In this document: piece by piece, positions 59,333 through 64,000 of the stretch
Layout: every line of letters starts with the position of its first letter
Numbering within the stretch: the first letter of the stretch is position 1
Assembly: GCF_005844085.1 (NCBI RefSeq)
Contig: NZ_VCDI01000003.1
Coordinates: 248,001 to 312,000 of the forward strand
Origin: Lichenicoccus roseus
GTDB taxonomy: Bacteria; Pseudomonadota; Alphaproteobacteria; Acetobacterales; Acetobacteraceae
Length of the DNA: 64,000 nucleotides
Direction: 5' to 3'
Made by a program: the position numbers and the translations under genes
The notes under the pieces: generated by a model
The model's database searches: none
What the model was told of the DNA's origin: nothing
Seen by the model: only the letters and a program-made list of their open reading frames with translations

Positions 59333-59661
59333 TCTGCTGCCCACGCCGGGCGGTCGACATGACCGCACGGTCCGCGACAAGCCGGAAAAAATGCTGGTTG
59401 CACTATCGACGCTTTCGGGTCGCGAGATCTTGAAGGGATAAACCGGGCGCCGACGGTGTTTCGTTATCGGCACAAATTGCCGAAGCCCGGCCGTCCGCCT
59501 ACGATCATCGACGATCGGTATGCCCGCACGAGGAAAAGGTGTGCTCGATCAACGAACGAAAGGAGCTTCAACCTCCTCGTGAGACACCGGACCCGGGACG
59601 GCCGCATTTCCGCCTGATCCGGTTTGCGTCCAAGTAAAACAAAAAATGAGGAAACGTTCGA
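59333..59661 (+). promoter_or_regulatory. 329-bp non-coding region upstream of the GH3 gene with pairing elements
   Basis: No gene is seen. The stretch is less GC-rich than its flanks, especially near 59635-59655. An imperfect inverted repeat runs CACGAGG-aaa-AGGT (59527-59540) with ACCT-CCTCGTG (59571-59581). The same right arm can also pair with GGAG (59562-59565), and its TCCTC (59574-59578) is complementary to the GAGGA ribosome site of the GH3 gene (59648-59652). A shorter dyad lies at 59500-59520. These suggest an mRNA leader with alternative folds, or an operator. Confidence 0.45.
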
Positions 59662-62601
59662 ATGATCAGCATCGACGGCTGCCGGACGGCAGCCAGGCCG
59701 GCATGCGTGCCGCGACCTGCAACAACGAACATCTCCGCCAGGCATACACGGCGCCTCCGGTGGGCCGGCGCGGCACTGCCAGCCCTCCTGATCGGATTTG
59801 CGCCGCTGCACGCAGCGATCGCCGGACCGGTGGGCAATCCCGCAGACTGCCCATGGCTCAATACGGCTTTGCCGATTGCGACCCGCGTCGACATGGTGCT
59901 CGCGAACATGACGGTCGCAGACGAGATCGCGCTGGTACAGGGCAACGGCACCAGCGAGAGCACGCCGCCCGCGGTACCCTATGTGTTCTTCACCGCCGCC
60001 AATCCCAGGCTTTGCATTCCCGGCATCGGCTACGAGGACGGACCGGCCGGCGTGGCGGATACCCTTACCAACGTCACGCAGTTTCCTGCCGGCATCGCCG
60101 TAGCCGCGAGTTTTTCCAAGGATGATGCCCTGCTCTATGGCGCGACGCTCGGAGCGGAGCAGGCTGCGAAAGGCGCCGGCGCCGATCTCGGCCCGACCGT
60201 CAACATCGATCGGGACCCGCGCTGGGGCCGCACCTTCGAGAGCCTGTCCGAAGATCCGGCGCTCACCGCCGGCATCGGCGCCGCGGTGATCAAGGGTATC
60301 CAGAGCCAGCGTGTCCTGGCGCAGGTCAAGCATTTCGACGCCTACAACCAGGAGACCAACCGCAACACGCAGGCGGACGACGTCATCGTCTCCGACCGCA
60401 CGCTGCACGAGATCTACCAGCCCGCCTTCAGGGCGGCGATCAACGATGCAGGCTCCGCCTCGCTGATGTGCGCGTACTCGTCGATTAACGGTTTCTATGC
60501 CTGCCAGAGCCGGTCGCTGCTGACCGGCGTGCTGCGCAACGAGCTAGACTTCAAGGGTCTCGTCATGTCGGACTACGGCGCGATCCACGATCTCAGCGCC
60601 GCCACCGCCGGCACCGATTCCGAGCAGCCGGAGAACACCTATTTCGGCGCCCCGCTGCAGGCCGCGGTCACCAACGGCACGCTCTCCCGCGCCGTGCTGA
60701 ACTCGCAGGTCGAGCCGATCCTGTATGAGATGTTCCGGTATGATTTCTTCAACGACCCGCCGCCGGTCACCACCTCGGCGGTCGCGACGTCGCCCCAGCA
60801 TGTCGCCACCAGCAACGCGCTCGCCGAAGCGGGCAGCGTGCTGCTCAAGGACACGGCGAGCCTTCTGCCGCTCAAGCCCGGCGCCAATATCGCCGTCATC
60901 GGCCCGGCCGCGTCGGCGCAGGTGACCACCAGCGGTGGCGGCAGTGCCCATGTCGTTCCCGGGCCGATCGTTTCGCCACTGAGCGGGATACAGGCTGCAG
61001 CCACTGGCAGCGTCACCTACCAGCAGGGCCTGCCGACCGATGCACAGCTGACGCCGATACCGGCCGGCGATCTTTCCACCCCATACGCCGCCACCAACTA
61101 CGGCGGTTCCTACAGCGCGACGCTGACCGCGCCGGAAACCGGCACCTACATCTTGGGCTTCAGCAATCCCGGCAGTTATACCGTATCCTCGCTTGCCATC
61201 AACGGCACGACGCTCATCAACAATCCGGGCACGCCGCCGGTCTCGGTCTACTCGGCCTCGATCCAGCTCACTGCCGGGCAGACCTACAGCCTGACGCTCG
61301 GGGGCGCCGGACCGGCCAGCGGACTGGTCTGGGCCACGCCGTCGACGATCCAGTCCTACGTCGCCCCCGCGGTCGCCGCCGCGCGTGCCGCCGGGACCGC
61401 CATCGTGGTGGTCGCCGACAACACGGAATCCGAGGCCGCCGACCGCCCGAACCTGTCGCTGTCATCGGCGCAGGATGCGCTTATCGAAGCGGTGGCCGCC
61501 GTCAATCCGCACACCGTCGTGGTGGTGCAGGCCGGCGCGCCGATCACCATGCCCTGGCTCGGGAATGTCGGTGCCGTGCTCGACACCTGGTATCCCGGCC
61601 AGACCGACGGCACCGCGGTCGCCGACCTGCTGTACGGCAAGGCGAACCCCGGCGGTCACCTGCCGGTCACTTTCCCGACCAGCCTGAGCGCGATCCCGAC
61701 CGCATCGGCGGCGCAGTTCCCGGGCCAGAACAATACGGTTGCGTATTCGGAGGGCCTGCTGGTCGGCTATCGCTGGTTCGACCAGAACAACGTGGCGCCG
61801 CTGTTCCCGTTCGGCTTCGGGCTGTCCTACACGACCTTCAGGTACAGCGGCCTGCAGGTCGAGAATTCGTCCGTGGACGGCGTGACGCCGGTACGGGTCA
61901 GCGCCACCGTCACCAATACCGGGAGCGTCGCCGGTAGCGATGCGGCGCAGCTCTATCTCGGCTATCCCGCCGCCGCCGGCGAACCGCCGCGCAAGCTGGT
62001 CGATTTCAGGCGGGTCACCCTGGCGCCCGGCGAAACCAGGCGGCTGACCTTCACCATCCGCCCGAGCGACGAATGGTGGTGGAACGGCACCGGCTGGGAC
62101 GAGAGCACCGGCCAGTACAAGGTCTGGATCGGCGACAGCTCGGCCTTGTCCGACCTGACGGCGACCGGGAGCTATTCGATGCAGGGCGGCATCGGCCACC
62201 GGCAGGTGACGGTCACGGCGCCGCGCAGCTTTACCGCCGGTGCTGCCGGCACCGCGGTGGTGACGCTCAGCGCCGGCGGTAGCCAGTCGCTGTCCGACGT
62301 CGACCTCTCGCTCGCCGCACCCGGCGGGTGGAAGGTGCAGCCGACGAGCGCCACCGAGTTCAGGAACGTGCTGCCCGGCCAGGCGCTCAGCGTCGCCTTT
62401 GCGCTGACGCCGCCGGCAAGTGCGGTCACCCGCGAAGTCACGTTGTTCGGCACCGCCGACTTCGCGCCCGGCGCCTGCCCGAAGGCGATCGATGCGCAGG
62501 TGGCCAACCCGGTCCAACTCGCCCAGGACGCGGCGCGCGGTCGTGAGCCGTGCCCGGCCGCGATACGGCACGGCGGCGTGTCGGCCCGCTTGCTGAACTA
62601 G
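59662..62601 (+). CDS. Secreted GH3 beta-glucosidase
   Basis: Exported glycoside hydrolase family 3 enzyme, 979 residues. A long signal region (hydrophobic WAGAALPALLIGFAPL, cleavage near 54) precedes the TIM-barrel domain: PAGIAVAASF, LGPTVNIDRDPRWGRTFES, VKHFDAYNQETNRN and nucleophile D304 in VMSDYG. The alpha/beta sandwich is interrupted by a PA14-like beta insert (about 468-553); the probable acid/base Glu is in TESEAADRPNL near 590. A fibronectin-III-like domain (about 733-830) and a C-terminal NEW3-like beta domain (about 850-950) follow. Start ATG with gagga 9 nt upstream. Likely acts on plant or microbial glucosides outside the cell. Confidence 0.93.
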   Translation: MISIDGCRTAARPACVPRPATTNISARHTRRLRWAGAALPALLIGFAPLHAAIAGPVGNPADCPWLNTALPIATRVDMVLANMTVADEIALVQGNGTSESTPPAVPYVFFTAANPRLCIPGIGYEDGPAGVADTLTNVTQFPAGIAVAASFSKDDALLYGATLGAEQAAKGAGADLGPTVNIDRDPRWGRTFESLSEDPALTAGIGAAVIKGIQSQRVLAQVKHFDAYNQETNRNTQADDVIVSDRTLHEIYQPAFRAAINDAGSASLMCAYSSINGFYACQSRSLLTGVLRNELDFKGLVMSDYGAIHDLSAATAGTDSEQPENTYFGAPLQAAVTNGTLSRAVLNSQVEPILYEMFRYDFFNDPPPVTTSAVATSPQHVATSNALAEAGSVLLKDTASLLPLKPGANIAVIGPAASAQVTTSGGGSAHVVPGPIVSPLSGIQAAATGSVTYQQGLPTDAQLTPIPAGDLSTPYAATNYGGSYSATLTAPETGTYILGFSNPGSYTVSSLAINGTTLINNPGTPPVSVYSASIQLTAGQTYSLTLGGAGPASGLVWATPSTIQSYVAPAVAAARAAGTAIVVVADNTESEAADRPNLSLSSAQDALIEAVAAVNPHTVVVVQAGAPITMPWLGNVGAVLDTWYPGQTDGTAVADLLYGKANPGGHLPVTFPTSLSAIPTASAAQFPGQNNTVAYSEGLLVGYRWFDQNNVAPLFPFGFGLSYTTFRYSGLQVENSSVDGVTPVRVSATVTNTGSVAGSDAAQLYLGYPAAAGEPPRKLVDFRRVTLAPGETRRLTFTIRPSDEWWWNGTGWDESTGQYKVWIGDSSALSDLTATGSYSMQGGIGHRQVTVTAPRSFTAGAAGTAVVTLSAGGSQSLSDVDLSLAAPGGWKVQPTSATEFRNVLPGQALSVAFALTPPASAVTREVTLFGTADFAPGACPKAIDAQVANPVQLAQDAARGREPCPAAIRHGGVSARLLN

Positions 62602-62606
62602 AGCAT

Positions 62607-62629
62607 GGCCGGCTCGGTTTGAGCCGGCC
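62607..62629 (+). terminator. Terminator hairpin after the GH3 gene
   Basis: GGCCGGCTC (62607-62615) and GAGCCGGCC (62621-62629) pair perfectly over a 5-nt T-rich loop, 5 bp after the stop codon. The T-run is weak, but position and stem strength support transcription end. Confidence 0.65.
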
Positions 62630-62670
62630 TACCCCTCCGGCACCGGTCGGGGGATCGCTCCGGACCGGCC

Positions 62671-62763
62671 GACGAGCTGCATACCACTGCCAGCGGTGCC
62701 GCCTGGATCCCGCTCCAACGGGGCTGCCTGCTGCTGGAAAGCCACTACTACGGTCCTGCCTGA
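62671..62763 (+). pseudogene. Possible C-terminal remnant of an unidentified gene
   Basis: The frame from 62671 to a TGA at 62761-62763 reads DELHTTASGAAWIPLQRG and then CLLLESHYYGPA, protein-like text that ends 34 bp before the amidase pseudogene. It has no start codon and no recognised family. It may be the tail of a gene lost by the same deletions that broke the amidase, or chance. Confidence 0.25.
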
Positions 62764-62797
62764 GCACGCCCGCCTGGGACGCGACGGAGGGGCCGCC

Positions 62798-63374
62798 ATG
62801 CCGGAAACCAGCAGCAGTGGCCGCCTCGAAGCGGCGCTCGCCCTGATCGCCGATCCCGCCGGGTGTCTGCGGACGCAGCCCGCGCTGCCGCCCGCGCGTC
62901 GGATGAACGAGCGGCCCAACGCGCCGCGCTTGGTCCTCTCGACAGGCGCCTGGTCTCGATCAAGGCTTTGTTCGACGTGCCGGGCGCCGGGCGCGGCTTA
63001 CGAAGCCTCTATGGCCTCGATCCACGCACGCGGGCATGCATCGAGGCCGGGCGCAGCCTGACCGCGGCCGACTACATATTCATGACCCGCCGGTGGGCGA
63101 AGCTGATCGCGCAGGCCGACGCGCGGCTTGCCTCGGGCGAGGTGCTGGTGCTTCCCACCGTGCCGATCATGGCGCCGCCGATCGCGGCGATGGCAGAGCC
63201 CGCCGCGTTCCAGCGGGTCAACGGGCTGCTGTCGCGCCGCCCCCAAATTGCCAACCTGCCGGACCTGCCGGCGACCTCGCTACCACTGCCGGTGCCTCCC
63301 GGCCGGATTGATGCTGATAGCTTGGCACGGCCAGGACCAGTGGCTGCAGCCGTGGAGAGAAGCCTCGGACCATG
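62798..63374 (+). pseudogene. Decayed amidase (amidase signature family), internal deletion and frameshifts
   Basis: Pieces of an amidase are spread over three frames. The ATG at 62798 (after ggagggg) opens MPETSSSGRLEAALALIADPAG. The frame then shifts to one starting near 62863 with ADAARAAARASDERAAQ and VSIKALFDVPG, which retains the catalytic Lys. It jumps directly to the C-terminal block DPRTRACIEAGRSLTAADY, LVLPTVPIMAPPIA and LPDLPATSLPLPV. A last piece, LPAGLMLIAWHGQDQWL (about 63290-63345), is in another frame. The Gly/Ser-rich core with the catalytic serines, roughly 250 codons, is missing. It cannot be functional. Confidence 0.8.
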
Positions 63375-63423
63375 AAGTGGCGGCCGGACGCGATGCCCTG
63401 CAGCAATCGCCGGCCCCTGCCGA

Positions 63424-64000
63424 TCAGCGCAGCGGGATCGGGACGTTGTTCACGCTCAGCAGGCCGTCGCCATACCTGACCTGCCACTGCAGACGGTCGC
63501 CGTCCTGGCGCGCCATCAGGCGGGACAGGAACAAGGTGGTGTGAACGCGCGTCAGGCTCTGCAGCGCCGCCGCGTTGACCAGGGCGTCGAAGTCGCGCGC
63601 GGTCAGCAGGATGTCGGCGGCGCTGTCCTGCGGGGTGGCGGCGGCGCTGGCGGTGCCGGTGCCGTGCAGGGTGGCGTCGCCGCGGGTGACGGTGATGTCG
63701 TCGATGGTGACCGGGATGCGCGCATCGGGGGCGGCGCCGCCGGCGGCGGAAAGCAGGGTCGGCACGCTGGACGCCGGCAGGGTGGCGGCGACCGACAGAT
63801 GATCCGGCAGCAGGGTCGGCGGTGTCAGGCTGCCGGTGATGCCGTCGAGGCTGAGCGTGATGTGGATCGGGGCGTCGGGGCCGCTCCCGCCGGCGCCGTC
63901 CAGCCTCAGCGTCATGCGCCGGGCCAGCACATGGCCGGCGGCGCCATGCAGCGTCACCCCCTGCCAGCTGCCGACGTAACCACCGCCGCGCAGCAGGCCG
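63424..64000 (-). CDS. Hypothetical protein, possibly DUF2125 family (5' end outside window)
   Basis: The frame is open from the window edge to a TGA at 63424-63426; 191 residues are visible. The text is beta-strand-like and rich in Leu, Thr, Ala and Asp, for example GSWQGVTLHGAAGH, HLSVAATLPASSVPTLL and WQVRYGDGLLSVNNVPIPL at the C-terminus. The order of these blocks recalls the C-terminal part of DUF2125 proteins of alphaproteobacteria, which are exported and of unknown function; this is a low-confidence match. It is convergent with the amidase pseudogene. Confidence 0.6.
   Translation of the reverse strand, partial: GLLRGGGYVGSWQGVTLHGAAGHVLARRMTLRLDGAGGSGPDAPIHITLSLDGITGSLTPPTLLPDHLSVAATLPASSVPTLLSAAGGAAPDARIPVTIDDITVTRGDATLHGTGTASAAATPQDSAADILLTARDFDALVNAAALQSLTRVHTTLFLSRLMARQDGDRLQWQVRYGDGLLSVNNVPIPLR

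Noticed and set aside
59358-59432. 24-codon frame starting ATG in the gap before the GH3 gene
   Set aside because: No Shine-Dalgarno sequence and an Arg-rich composition expected by chance; not supportable as a gene.

Overview
The window is ordinary chromosomal DNA of a high-GC alphaproteobacterium. The best guess is a member of the Acetobacteraceae: it carries an alcohol-dehydrogenase-type tri-haem cytochrome c, COQ9, the CBP3-type cytochrome bc1 chaperone, a MarR/OmpR regulator pair like PetP/PetR of Rhodobacter, and the alphaproteobacterial gene orders bamE-CBP3-yceD-rpmF-plsX-fabH-ihfA-merR and recG-sdhE-mfd. No rRNA lies in the window, so the family assignment is an inference.

Layout. 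1-7.6 kb: end of a short-chain dehydrogenase, transketolase, a convergent secreted cytochrome c, and a long CPA1 Na+/H+ antiporter with a cyclic-nucleotide-binding-like tail. 7.7-11.1 kb (minus): an operon ygfZ-hisI-lpxB-AEC transporter. 11.2-14.9 kb (plus): two glycosyltransferases and an asparagine synthetase, coupled by overlapping stop/start codons, probably for LPS core or glycan assembly. 15.1-16.8 kb (minus): a phosphate transporter with its PhoU-like partner. 17.0-20.9 kb: methyltransferase, dihydroorotase, SCO protein and a creatininase-family hydrolase. 21.0-26.7 kb: two small exported proteins, then yfgM-like/bamB/der (outer-membrane assembly plus ribosome GTPase) and an MFS transporter. 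26.8-33.5 kb: ffh-rpsP-rimM-trmD-rplS followed by leuC-leuD-leuB. 33.5-37.4 kb: second CPA1 antiporter, rpsU, def-coq9 and ilvE. 37.5-40.3 kb: MarR, response regulator and histidine kinase. 40.3-46.0 kb: bamE and CBP3 (divergent), yceD-rpmF-plsX-fabH-ihfA-merR and tRNA-Pro(GGG). 46.3-52.4 kb: an FNR-type regulator, an AI-2E-family permease, an acetamidase/formamidase with two GFA-domain proteins, and oligopeptidase B. 52.4-59.3 kb: recG divergent from sdhE-mfd-3-hydroxybutyrate dehydrogenase. 59.7-64.0 kb: a secreted GH3 beta-glucosidase, a decayed amidase pseudogene, and the 3' end of an unidentified gene.

The genes mainly serve translation and protein targeting, envelope biogenesis (lpxB, bamB, bamE, glycosyltransferases, plsX/fabH), leucine and branched-chain amino acid synthesis, DNA repair, and respiratory-chain assembly (SCO, SdhE, CBP3, COQ9). 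There is no CRISPR array, prophage, insertion sequence or recognisable defence system. The most interesting signals are non-coding: an upstream region of the beta-glucosidase whose segments could pair in mutually exclusive ways, a perfect 11-bp inverted repeat between the cytochrome and the antiporter, tandem 14-bp repeats between rpsU and def, a probable leaderless ihfA promoter, and palindromes in several divergent promoter regions. Protein-level oddities are a BamB with a twin-arginine lipoprotein signal, a cytochrome with an extra C-terminal region, and the amidase remnant.
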